Notes: a model not told the origin generated them from the letters alone. A stretch of 64,000 nucleotides of DNA from Loktanella sp. PT4BL (GCF_003201935.1 NZ_QJJL01000004.1:111274-175273), one strand, 5' to 3'. Counted from the first letter of the stretch, positions 26,563 to 33,782 are shown. Numbers and translations: made by a program.

Positions 26563-27588
26563 GTGCCAACGCCATGCGGACGGGCGCAAAGCCGACCAAC
26601 ACCCTCTTTCCAGACGAGCCTGTTTGGCATCCTTGCGATACTGTTGCTCGCCGGGTGCGCCGGACGGCCAACACTCTTGCCGCCGCAAGAAGAGTCGTTT
26701 GGAGGGGAAACAGTCCCCGTGTATTTCGTGACCACGCGCGCGCCCTCGGGTACGCCAGAAGTCTATTCTGGCGCTCGTGCCCTCTCGGCGTCGTACGGAC
26801 GGGTCGATGTCGGCATCCCCACGGACCGGACGCTAGGAACCTTGCCAACGACGGACGGGCGACCGAACCCCTCAAGGCACTTCCATCAGAATGGGATCTA
26901 CCGCTACCAAAGTTTCGCGCAGATGCGAGACGCTGCACTGACCTCGTCAGGCGGTATGGGCGTGTCTCTCTTCGTTCACGGTTACAACAATACGTTCGCC
27001 GAAAGCCTCTTTCGCCTCGCCCAGTTGCACCATGATGCCGACCAGACCGGAGCGGCGATTGCGTTCCAATGGGCATCGCTCGGCGATCCGCGCGCCTATG
27101 TCCATGATCGAGACAGTGCCTTGCACGCACGCCAAACACTCGCCGCAACGATAGAGCGCCTGTCGCAACCCTCTCCGAACCGCCTGCGTCTTGGGGCGCA
27201 TTCCATGGGCAGCCTGCTCTTGATGGAGGCCCTGGTTCGGCTGAGCCTGGAGGGCAAATCCTCTTCGATCCGAGCTATTGACGAGGTCGTCCTGATCTCG
27301 CCGGACATAGACCTTGGTCTTTTCGCGCAGCAGCTCGCCGAAATCGACCTGCCGCCGTCCCGATTTAGCGTTGTTATCAATCGTGAGGACCGGCTCCTGC
27401 GACTGTCGTCCGCCATCTCTGGCGGGAATGCGCGCGTAGGCGCATCCCCAGATGTTGCTGCGCTGCGTAATCTTGGAGTTCAGGTTTTCGACCTCACCGG
27501 GCTGGAAGACGGCGATCGGCCCGGGCACTTCCTGCCTGCGACATCGCCACTGCTCCTTTCGATTATGCGGACCAACAGCGGCGACTAG
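26563..27588 (+). CDS. Lipoprotein alpha/beta hydrolase (DUF900 type)
   Basis: The 341-residue product starts at GTG 26563, five bases after the TolC stop. Its lipobox LLLAGC lies near residue 28-33, so it is probably anchored in a membrane. The alpha/beta-hydrolase core shows FVHGYNNTF as oxyanion region and the nucleophile elbow GAHSMGS, with a catalytic Asp/His expected near the end (RPGHFLP). DUF900 proteins are predicted esterases or lipases. It closes the efflux operon and might act on the exported product or on envelope lipid. Confidence 0.82.
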   Translation: MPTPCGRAQSRPTPSFQTSLFGILAILLLAGCAGRPTLLPPQEESFGGETVPVYFVTTRAPSGTPEVYSGARALSASYGRVDVGIPTDRTLGTLPTTDGRPNPSRHFHQNGIYRYQSFAQMRDAALTSSGGMGVSLFVHGYNNTFAESLFRLAQLHHDADQTGAAIAFQWASLGDPRAYVHDRDSALHARQTLAATIERLSQPSPNRLRLGAHSMGSLLLMEALVRLSLEGKSSSIRAIDEVVLISPDIDLGLFAQQLAEIDLPPSRFSVVINREDRLLRLSSAISGGNARVGASPDVAALRNLGVQVFDLTGLEDGDRPGHFLPATSPLLLSIMRTNSGD

Positions 27589-28103
27589 GTTTGCTGGCCT
27601 TTCCGATCGTGCAGGCGCAGCGGACTCGTGTGGTCCATCTGTGGGATGCGACGCGACAAAGCCCGAAGTCACTCGAATCAATCCTGAGCACGCATTACAG
27701 ACAACCGCGCTCAAGTCATTGATATCACGCCTCAATGACCACCATCCATCACCGGACAAGCCAGATTCTTTTCGAATGGCGGCTTTGATCTGTTTTGCGT
27801 CCGTTCCTGCAAATCGCAGCATCGGGTAGTTTGGGCTCTTTGCGGACCTTCGCTGCGCCACGTTCATGTGTTTTATGTTGAAGGTCCGCTTCTTCTTGAA
27901 TTGCAGTCAGGCTTTGCACCTGCAGCGAACGTCCGGTTTCCGCCCATCAATCCCCCAAAATCTATCCGACATGCCACATAAGTTTGCCGCCACAGCACTA
28001 CCACCGATTTAACTCTAGCAACCACTCAGAACCCACGCTCACCCTATCATGATCTTGCTAAAATACTGATGAGAACAACGTCATTATCAGGAGAAACAAG
28101 ATC
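27589..28103. other. Intergenic stretch with diverged repeat, copy 4, and HTH gene promoter
   Basis: This stretch marks the border between the efflux cluster and the accessory island. From about 27815 to 27950 it carries the recurring words GCGGACCTTCGCTGCG, GGTCCGCTTC and CAGCGAACGTCCGG. The last 80 bases contain a possible promoter and a TGAT...ATCA dyad (28067-28089) before the HTH gene ribosome site AGGAGAAAC. No reading frame here looks real. Confidence 0.5.
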
Positions 28104-28511
28104 ATGGCACGCAAACCCGGCCCCCACGCAACCTCGGACCTCGCGATGTACCTCGACCGCCGTATTCTGGAGTTGCGCCACAAGAAGAACCAGCGCGACA
28201 TCGCCATCGCAGCAGGCTTCAACAACCCCAACATGTTATCAATGCTCAAGAACGGCGACACGAAGCTGGCAATCGATCGCACAGCATCCCTTGCCGCTGC
28301 ACTAGAGGCCGATCCCAAATACCTGCTCAGACTGGCACTCGCACAGGATGGTAACGAGACGAAGGCACGTGTTTACGATGAGGTCATCGGCACGGTCGTT
28401 TCGCAAAATGAGGTAGGCTGGCTGGAGGTGTTGCGTGAGGCGTCTGGCAACAGTGACCCGGCAATCACCTCTCGGGCGCGCTCTGCCATGCGCGCGATCT
28501 TTGGGAAATAG
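28104..28511 (+). CDS. HTH (XRE/Cro-like) transcriptional regulator
   Basis: The 135-residue protein has an N-terminal helix-turn-helix of Cro/CI type (YLDRRILELRHKKNQRDIAI and AGFNNPNMLSMLKNGDTKL, about residues 16-60) and a helical tail that may dimerise. It starts after AGGAGAAAC. It begins the accessory island and is followed by a second small gene. Palindromes in the non-coding stretch downstream (28845-28930) are possible targets. Its role could be phage- or plasmid-type control. Confidence 0.72.
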   Translation: MARKPGPHATSDLAMYLDRRILELRHKKNQRDIAIAAGFNNPNMLSMLKNGDTKLAIDRTASLAAALEADPKYLLRLALAQDGNETKARVYDEVIGTVVSQNEVGWLEVLREASGNSDPAITSRARSAMRAIFGK

Positions 28512-28520
28512 GTGGCGCAC

Positions 28521-28748
28521 ATGGGCAACAAAAATCCAGAGACTGCGACAACGCTCACACCGAATGAACTGGCGTGGATATCCTTCCTGCGCGAACTCAC
28601 CAATGACCGTGTGCCCAGGCCAACCTTGCATGCGGTGCAGGCCCTCCGGCTGGGACTGTCAGGGCAGAAGATCAGGTTATGCGACGATGGCTCACCGGAC
28701 AATTCAATCTCGTTCTGGTCTGCCAAGCAGGTGCCTGACAGTCGATGA
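28521..28748 (+). CDS. Small hypothetical protein
   Basis: The 75-residue protein (MGNKNPETATTLTPNELAWI onward) has no membrane segment or known motif. The ATG at 28521 is preceded by AGGTGG at a good distance; an in-frame GTG lies at 28512 directly after the stop of the HTH gene. The two genes look co-transcribed. Function unknown. Confidence 0.5.
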   Translation: MGNKNPETATTLTPNELAWISFLRELTNDRVPRPTLHAVQALRLGLSGQKIRLCDDGSPDNSISFWSAKQVPDSR

Positions 28749-28830
28749 TCTCCACGAGTTCATCCGGGCGCACTTGCTCTGATCTTAGATGTAAGACCCG
28801 GCCCCCAAAATTTCTTGCATTTCCTTGCAT

Positions 28831-28930
28831 TTTGTAAACAAACTAACGCCTTGGCGTTACGAAAAGGTAAAGAAAGTTCTTTCCTTTTGTAAACAAAATT
28901 ACGCCTAGCCGTAACGAAAAGACAACAAAG
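28831..28930. repeat. Two 45-46 base direct repeats, each with a central dyad
   Basis: Copy 1 (28831-28876) and copy 2 (28886-28930) share TTTGTAAACAAA, a central dyad and ACGAAAAG, with a 55-base period. The dyad in copy 1 is TAACGCCTTGGCGTTA (perfect 7-base arms); copy 2 has the weaker TTACGCCTAGCCGTAA. Such spaced palindromic direct repeats suit regulator operators, origin iterons or recombinase sites. Confidence 0.65.
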
Positions 28931-28938
28931 TGGAAACC

Positions 28939-28984
28939 CTCTGTCAATAAAATCAACTACTTAGGCAAGAATTTGTTGACAGAG
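28939..28984. repeat. 9-base perfect inverted repeat
   Basis: CTCTGTCAA (28939-28947) and TTGACAGAG (28976-28984) are exact inverted repeats with a 28-base A+T-rich spacer. It directly follows the paired dyad repeats. It could be a protein-binding site or the stem of a small RNA. The right arm includes TTGACA, a possible promoter -35 box. Confidence 0.5.
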
Positions 28985-29200
28985 TCCCAGAAACTTTTTT
29001 TCCGCCATTTTAGGCACCCTTTTCGGCCCATGAGACTTGAAAATCTGACCGCCAAAACCGGAACATCTGAACCGAAAGCAGGCTCGAACAAGGAGCCCTG
29101 GAAAGACGAAAACTCACTTCACCGCCACAGATCAACAATACCGGAACACATCATCAGAACACCGGAATGAGGATGAGGATAATCCACGCACTCAAAAGGA

Positions 29201-29257
29201 CCGTCTCTCTTCTCTTAAGATATATTAAAGGTAAAGAAAGAAAGAGAAGAGAGACGG
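29201..29257. ncRNA. Strong 16-base hairpin, candidate small structured RNA
   Basis: CCGTCTCTCTTCTCTT (29201-29216) pairs exactly with AAGAGAAGAGAGACGG (29242-29257) across a 25-base A+T-rich loop. One strand of the stem is pyrimidine only up to the first bases, the other purine-rich. Such a long perfect stem in otherwise non-coding DNA suggests an RNA hairpin or a bidirectional terminator. No reading frame covers it. Confidence 0.45.
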
Positions 29258-29424
29258 CTCTGACTGCACACTCAAAAGTCCATCATCCGGCACACAAGAT
29301 CCACTTCGCAAATACACCACGGAAGCAAGTACCAAGCACATAGTCGCTCCGGCTCGCAAAGGCACTCACCAGACTTGTTGGGCACATTCAGCTACACTGG
29401 CTTAGCTATACAGCTAGAAAGCTG

Positions 29425-29459
29425 CCTGGCACGTCTCCCAGCGAGCCTGGCGATATGTC
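29425..29459 (+). repeat. Structured repeat A with alternative hairpins
   Basis: Order of elements: CTGG (29426-29429), 8-base spacer, CCAG (29438-29441), loop CGAGC, CTGG (29447-29450), then CGATATGT. CCAG can pair with either CTGG but not both. A diverged second copy lies at 29680. Similarity between the copies resumes about 20 bases further on (GCGAACGCATCAGAACTGAC region). Confidence 0.5.
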
Positions 29460-29679
29460 AAAGCCCAGAGCATAGCGAACGCATCAGAACTGACCGACGA
29501 AAGACTGCGGACTTTGGTCATGAGCAGACATACGCTTAGAGAGCCACGTCGTTGTTGGCTGTCTTGCGCCGCAGATGTCCGACCGACAGATGGCGCGCAG
29601 CGCACGGGTTCGCAAAACCGCTCGTAGGTGAGCGCTACGCATTTAAGCAGCGGAGTGTTGCTACAGATCACGGATGCAC

Positions 29680-29715
29680 TCTGACAACGCTCTCAGCGAG
29701 TCTGAGCGATATGTG
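29680..29715 (+). repeat. Structured repeat B with compensatory changes relative to A
   Basis: Order of elements: CTGA (29681-29684), 8-base spacer, TCAG (29693-29696), loop CGAGT, CTGA (29702-29705), then GCGATATGT. Compared with repeat A, every CTGG has become CTGA and CCAG has become TCAG, so both alternative pairings are kept. The downstream hairpin is extended to five pairs here (CTCAG/CTGAG). Confidence 0.5.
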
Positions 29716-29897
29716 AACATCGAATTGCGCATGACCAGTGCGATGCGTCGGTCTGATCGGTGAGTCAAAGTTGGCGAGCTGTGCTGATGGAAAGGCATAG
29801 GACTCTGATCAAAGGGCTGTAAAGCTGGAATTGTCGGGCGAACTCGTCTTCTCGCTCCAGGGTGTTTTCCCGCCCACCGCTCAAAGACGCGCGCACA

Positions 29898-29948
29898 AGC
29901 TATTTGGCTACGTAATGGAATACGCATATAGCTGGATGGCTACGTGCC
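29898..29948. repeat. Iteron-like direct repeat pair
   Basis: AGCTATTTGGCTACGTAAT (29898-29916) and AGCTGGATGGCTACGTGCC (29930-29948) share 13 of 19 positions with a 32-base period (three helical turns). They sit 26 bases beyond the end of the small hypothetical gene. Possible protein-binding iterons. Confidence 0.4.
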
Positions 29949-29973
29949 TCTATGAACGAGAACGTCAATTGAC

Positions 29974-30231
29974 TCACTGGTGATACCATTCCAGAGCCCT
30001 TGCGAGACCCGCCAGGGCGTTAGCTTCGCCGATAATGTGACATGCGGACACGCTACACAGGACCGAATAGCAAGCATAAGCGGCCGCAGGCAGGCGGTCT
30101 ATTTCACCCACCACCGGCATGTCGTCGATATCGCGATGAAGGTTTGCGATACGCCGCCGGTCATCCATGAAATCTAGTAGCCGGAAATAGCGGAAACAGA
30201 CGCCGACTTTGTATTGGACATTGGTTTCCAC
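29974..30231 (-). CDS. Small hypothetical protein divergent from the recombinase
   Basis: The 85-residue frame starts at GTG 30231 after an AGGAAAAGG ribosome-like site. Its composition looks protein-like (FMDDRRRIANLHRDIDDMPV and AYACYSVLCSVSACHIIGEA), with four cysteines. No family was recognised. Its promoter would share the 140-base gap with the recombinase gene, which contains GTATTGG/CCAATAC inverted repeats. It may be a regulator or accessory of the recombinase, or a chance frame. Confidence 0.4.
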   Translation of the reverse strand: METNVQYKVGVCFRYFRLLDFMDDRRRIANLHRDIDDMPVVGEIDRLPAAAYACYSVLCSVSACHIIGEANALAGLARALEWYHQ

Positions 30232-30370
30232 ACCCCTTTTCCTAATATGTGGAATCCAAAAGGGAATCGGATAGGTTTACACACCCTTGGCCCAATACAT
30301 TCCCCTTCCCAACACCACAAAACACCAATACATATCAGCACGTTAATCACATGTGCCAAGGATATCAGAA

Positions 30371-31141
30371 ATGAGTCGCAAGAGTTCGCAGAATCGGCAG
30401 CTTGTGGTGGGCTACGCGAGAGTTTCAACAGACAAACAAGGCAAAAGCGGTGTTGGTCTCGAAAGCCAGAAAGAGGGCATTCGTGCCTTTGCCGATAAGA
30501 TGGACTGGCACCTGATCGAGATTTTTGAGGACGTTGCTACTGGGATGGGTTCGTCCAGTGTCAATGAGCGGCGGGGGCTCCAGAATGCACTTGTTGCAGC
30601 ACGGGAAAACGACGCCCGTTTTCTGGCCTATGATTGGAGTCGTGTCAGCCGCGATACCAGTTCATTTGATGACATTGCAAAACTGTTGCCCAGCAAGGAT
30701 GACATCTTAACGGTCGTAGATGGGAAGTCTTTGGAAGAAGCCTCTGTTGCCGGTCAGCATGCCTATGCGCAAAAGCAGGGTGAAGCTATCAGCAAGTCGA
30801 CAAAAGAAGGGATGGCAAAGAAACGCGCCGAAGGTGTGGTGTTTGGCAATCCGGACATTCGCAATGTTCAGGTGACTGGTTCCGCCGCAGCATCTGAGAA
30901 AGCCAATACTTTGACGCGCCGAATTGCGACGGTGTTGCTGGAGCTAGATGATGATACCTTAACGCGTGCCGAGATCGCAGAGTCCCTCAACCAACGCGGC
31001 ATTCTGACTGGTCAAGGTAACCTGTGGAATGAAGAACGCATCCGGGATCAATTGCGAAAAGCGCGCACCTTGATTGCAGCCGATCAGAAAAAAGCGACGG
31101 ATGCGCACTACGCAAACAACCCGGCTTTCGGCTTGTTTTAG
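30371..31141 (+). CDS. Serine recombinase (resolvase/invertase family)
   Basis: The 256-residue recombinase has the catalytic serine Ser19 in GYARVSTDKQ and the conserved arginine region AYDWSRVSRDTSSFDDIA. A helical E region follows and the C-terminal helix-turn-helix spans LTRAEIAESLNQRG. The size is of resolvase/invertase type, not the large serine integrases. The start at 30371 gives the usual N-terminus; no strong ribosome site is seen for the upstream 30353 start. It marks the island as mobile or formerly mobile. Confidence 0.9.
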   Translation: MSRKSSQNRQLVVGYARVSTDKQGKSGVGLESQKEGIRAFADKMDWHLIEIFEDVATGMGSSSVNERRGLQNALVAARENDARFLAYDWSRVSRDTSSFDDIAKLLPSKDDILTVVDGKSLEEASVAGQHAYAQKQGEAISKSTKEGMAKKRAEGVVFGNPDIRNVQVTGSAAASEKANTLTRRIATVLLELDDDTLTRAEIAESLNQRGILTGQGNLWNEERIRDQLRKARTLIAADQKKATDAHYANNPAFGLF

Positions 31142-31534
31142 AACCACCGAACACGGCGCAGGAATGGCTGGCTGTTTATCCGGCTATGGATGGCGTGGCG
31201 CATCCCTCGGGTATCGAAGTCCTAGAAATACGGGAGCATCACCTGGGGGATGCGTTCCTTTTCACCGACATCTGGCGTCCATTTCCACCTGTATCGTCGG
31301 AGCTAATATCAACAGGCCACTACCGGCCAAGCGATGCACGCCAGGCGCTCTGGCAGGGCCCTCAAGCCCAGCCGCGCAATTCCGGATCGGGCGGTAACAA
31401 TGCAGGACTGAGCAAGCATTGATCTTTGTCAACTTGGAGCAAGCTGGGAATGTTATGTAGCTCAAGTTTGAAGAGGCCGCCGTGTGAAGAGTGTTTGACG
31501 GAAGCGGCGGACCACTAATCTGGGAGGGTAAAGA
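31142..31534. other. Intergenic stretch with FNR-type box
   Basis: About 390 bases between the recombinase and the first cytochrome gene. A 78-codon frame (31186-31422) is open but shows no motif and was not called. The right part holds an FNR-like box at 31419-31432 and the GGGAGG ribosome site of the cytochrome gene. The sequence changes from island type to regulon type within this gap. Confidence 0.5.
31419..31432. promoter_or_regulatory. FNR-type box upstream of cytochrome c gene
   Basis: TTGATCTTTGTCAA matches the FNR/FnrL consensus TTGAT-N4-ATCAA at nine of ten positions. It lies about 103 bases before the cytochrome start. Confidence 0.65.
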
Positions 31535-31993
31535 ATGACCTCAAGAATGAATAATCATATGGTTCCAAAGCGGCTGATTGCGGCCGGAATTTGGGTCATT
31601 GCATCTGCGAATGTCTCGATGGCATTGGATGAGGCGACACAACTCAAGCTCGGCGAAATTGAGTACATGGCGAATTGCGCCTCCTGCCATGGGATCGGCG
31701 GCTCCGGAGACGGGCCGGTGGCAGAGGTTCTGACCACCAAGCCTAGCAATCTCACACAAATCACGACGCAGTATAACGGCGTCTACCCAGCGGACGAAGT
31801 GTACCGCGTGATTAACGGGCTGAACATGATCAACCCTCACGGCAGTCGTGAGATGCCGGTCTGGGGCCCGCGATACTGGGAAAGTGCAAGCGAACGCTCC
31901 TCTTCAGTACCACACGACGTCGACATGCAGGCGATGGTACATGGACGGATCACCGCGTTGGTACAATACATCGAGTCAATTCAAGCCGATTAA
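31535..31993 (+). CDS. Small c-type cytochrome
   Basis: The 152-residue exported protein has a signal segment (RLIAAGIWVIASANVSMAL) and one heme c site CASCH near residue 49-53. A probable axial methionine lies in REMPVWGPRYWE near residue 109. The class I cytochrome c fold with GDGPVAEVL after the heme motif fits an electron carrier in the periplasm. The start at 31535 follows GGGAGG. It has a paralogue at 32944, and both have FNR boxes upstream, so they probably serve low-oxygen electron transfer. The partner enzyme is not in the window. Confidence 0.9.
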   Translation: MTSRMNNHMVPKRLIAAGIWVIASANVSMALDEATQLKLGEIEYMANCASCHGIGGSGDGPVAEVLTTKPSNLTQITTQYNGVYPADEVYRVINGLNMINPHGSREMPVWGPRYWESASERSSSVPHDVDMQAMVHGRITALVQYIESIQAD

Positions 31994-32073
31994 GTTATCG
32001 CACAGCCAGTTGGAAACAGCAGTTGAACGGAGGTCCGCTGTGGGCTGTAAAGCGGCTATGACCAGCCTCCTAA

Positions 32074-32238
32074 AAACACACAGTTCAGAAAGGTGAGTCT
32101 GGAAACCCAAGAGGGCGACCGAAGGGTGCTAAGGGCTTCATCGCCAGCCTCAAGCGTGAGCTAGAGACCAAGATCACAGTGCGCGGGGTCAAGGAAACTG
32201 AAATCTCCAAGGCTGAGTGCGTTTCTTGTTCGGCATAA
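32074..32238 (+). pseudogene. Fragment of a DUF5681-type protein
   Basis: A short frame reads QKGESGNPRGRPKGAKGF and then RELETKITVRGVKETEISKA before a stop at 32236. This is the N-terminal signature of DUF5681 proteins, which are common in phage and mobile DNA. No start codon or remaining domain is present. The end runs into repeats resembling an IS terminus, which suggests it was cut by an insertion. Confidence 0.6.
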
Positions 32239-32300
32239 GGGGGGTCACTCCGGCATAAGGGGCTGTTTACAGGACTACACCATGGGGAGCCAGAGTGACC
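32231..32300. repeat. IS-terminus-like repeats
   Basis: CGGCATAAGGGG occurs twice (32231-32242 and 32251-32262, 20-base period). GGTCACTC (32243-32250) is an exact inverted repeat of GAGTGACC (32293-32300). Clustered short terminal repeats of this sort resemble IS ends. No transposase is present, so this would be a remnant. Confidence 0.4.
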
Positions 32301-32363
32301 GGTGGCGTTTGTTCGGGAATACCAACGCCGCTGTTTACATTACCTCTCTCACAACGGTTCACT

Positions 32364-32377
32364 ATGATTTTTATCAA
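32364..32377. promoter_or_regulatory. FNR-type box upstream of small zinc-finger-like gene
   Basis: ATGATTTTTATCAA matches TTGAT-N4-ATCAA with one mismatch at the first base. It lies 63 bases before the ATG at 32440. Confidence 0.6.
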
Positions 32378-32439
32378 TCCGTGCCTTCTTGCCTTTCTAT
32401 ATTTTCTTCCAGCAAGCATGGGTGATCATGAGGTCTGTT

Positions 32440-32640
32440 ATGAGCCACCAAAAACTTGAGAGGACGGTAGGGGAAAATGTCTGCTGTTGGTGTTTTGCAA
32501 GAGATGACATGGTCTTGCTTCACGAAGATACTGAAACATACTGGCATGAGGCTTGCTTCGAGGAAGCAGCGGAGATCTTTCAACCGTTCGTCGATTGGGT
32601 AGCCAGCCAGAAAACCCGTAAACCAAAAGTAGTCAAATAA
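32440..32640 (+). CDS. Small protein with zinc-finger-like cysteines
   Basis: The 66-residue protein has NVCCWCFARDD and then YWHEACFEEAAE, that is a CxxC pair and an HxxxC pair suited to binding zinc. The start at 32440 is chosen because GAGG lies six bases upstream; an in-frame ATG at 32428 is possible. It sits between the two FNR-linked cytochromes with its own FNR-like box, so it is likely expressed with them. Function unknown. Confidence 0.6.
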   Translation: MSHQKLERTVGENVCCWCFARDDMVLLHEDTETYWHEACFEEAAEIFQPFVDWVASQKTRKPKVVK

Positions 32641-32720
32641 ATGGCGATAGGGGGCGTCTGGCTTGCCCCTCGATTGAAAGACGCTTTGCAAAGCAATTCT
32701 GGAACCAAGGAGAGACGAAT

Positions 32721-32804
32721 ATGAATACGCAAGTTCGGTTCTTGGTTTCTCTAGCTCGGGCATATCAGACTGCTGTGCCACTCTCGAAGACAGAGAGTAA
32801 TTGA
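32721..32804 (+). CDS. Candidate 27-residue small protein
   Basis: ATG at 32721 follows a strong AAGGAGAGACG ribosome site and encodes MNTQVRFLVSLARAYQTAVP plus seven residues. Its stop overlaps the FNR-like box at 32801. It might be a short peptide, a leader or the start of a lost gene. Confidence rests only on the ribosome site and codon content. Confidence 0.35.
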   Translation: MNTQVRFLVSLARAYQTAVPLSKTESN

Positions 32805-32814
32805 CAAAAATCAA
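32801..32814. promoter_or_regulatory. FNR-type box upstream of second cytochrome c gene
   Basis: TTGACAAAAATCAA matches the consensus at nine of ten positions. It lies about 130 bases before the ATG at 32944. Confidence 0.65.
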
Positions 32815-32943
32815 GTCACCAGCGCTGCGCAGTCGCTAACACTTAAAAGTGCGGCTTCGTTGAGTTTCCTTGTGGACAAGTTAGCGAGTTATTCACGGCT
32901 TCGCATGCTTGTTGGACGATTATCTCTTTTCAAGGAGGAAACT

Positions 32944-33342
32944 ATGAAACGTGTTGTCATACTTGCGGGGACCATTCTTTTCTTAGGTTGCGTCGGGGCG
33001 CAGGCACAAGAAGACATCGGGAAGAATGAGTATGCTGCTGCTTGTGCTGTGTGTCACGGAGAAAGCGGCAAAGGAAACGGGCCGTTTTCGCGGTTGATGA
33101 ACATCAGCGTACCCAGTCTCACAACGCTGTCGTCACAAAATGAAGGGAATTTCCCATTCCTTGAAGTCTTCATGACAGTGGACGGGCGCACGCAAGTCGA
33201 AGGACATGGATCACCAATGCCGGTCTGGGGAGAAAGATTCTCAGTTGCGGCTGCGGACGATTACGGCCCATATGGAAGCGAATTGATGGTACGGGGCCGT
33301 ATTCTGAGTTTGGTGACCTATGTGGAATCCATTCAGGAATAG
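32944..33342 (+). CDS. Small c-type cytochrome, paralogue of the one at 31535
   Basis: The 132-residue exported protein has a signal peptide (MKRVVILAGTILFLGCVGAQ), a heme c site CAVCH and the probable axial methionine in SPMPVWGERF. It shares layout with the cytochrome at 31535, including the GDG/GNG after the heme motif, the MPVWG ligand and the closing ESIQ. A strong CAAGGAGGAAAC ribosome site precedes it. Two paralogues with FNR-like boxes suggest a low-oxygen electron shuttle, with partner unknown. Confidence 0.9.
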   Translation: MKRVVILAGTILFLGCVGAQAQEDIGKNEYAAACAVCHGESGKGNGPFSRLMNISVPSLTTLSSQNEGNFPFLEVFMTVDGRTQVEGHGSPMPVWGERFSVAAADDYGPYGSELMVRGRILSLVTYVESIQE

Positions 33343-33782
33343 CCAAATCTAACCAATGGTGCCTACCATCAGGCGGGTGCCAATGGTGTCTTTGCAGTGT
33401 TTCTCTCGAACTGTATCAGGAACGACTGCCGCGCCAAACAGGGACATGAACGGGAGCACCCGAAATATCGCTTTGCGCCAAGTGGATGGTCGACTTGTTG
33501 CCGTTGCTTCCAGTACATTATCAGGTCGATGCCGATTGTGTAAATTTGTGCGAGGAAGCCTGCGTTGCATGCTGATAGTCATACCTACAGCCTGGTGCCC
33601 TGCAGAAAATGATGAAGCATGACACAAAATCAAGGCAGTTTTAAGCTGGCTCAAATGAGTGCAATGCCATCCACGCCTTGAGTATGACGGGTCAGACGTC
33701 TCGATCGGAATTTATTTTCTAATCGTCGCGGGCCCTCTTGATCATTGATATTTCAGTCTGAAGAAATGACCGCGACACCAAT
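33343..33782. other. Intergenic stretch between cytochrome and ATP-grasp genes
   Basis: About 440 bases. A minus-strand open frame (33349-33654) and a plus-strand one (33356-33622) overlap here, and neither has a ribosome site or known motif. They may be decayed sequence. CCAATGGTG is repeated at the left end. No clear terminator was found. Confidence 0.4.

Larger units (their letters stand above)
28749..29973. other. Repeat- and hairpin-rich non-coding stretch of the accessory island
   Basis: About 1.2 kb with no convincing protein-coding gene on either strand. It has direct repeats with internal dyads (28831-28930), a 9-base perfect inverted repeat (28939-28984), a 16-base perfect inverted repeat (29201-29257), a pair of diverged structured repeats (29425 and 29680) and iteron-like repeats (29898-29948). 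Candidate roles are small RNAs, an origin-like or recombination region, or regulator targets. Confidence 0.6.

Noticed and set aside
28973..29170. 65-codon plus-strand frame in the island
   Set aside because: It lacks a ribosome site, has low-complexity composition and overlaps an inverted repeat arm.
29414..29927. Two minus-strand frames over the structured repeats, both reading THR-TYR-ARG at the shared motif
   Set aside because: The repeats differ by an indel that shifts the frame, so protein conservation is not supported; an RNA or DNA role is more likely.
28831..29948. CRISPR-like array in the island
   Set aside because: Repeats are only in pairs, differ in sequence and are not separated by regular unique spacers.
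33349..33654. 101-codon minus-strand frame after the second cytochrome
   Set aside because: No ribosome site or motif; probably decayed or chance sequence.
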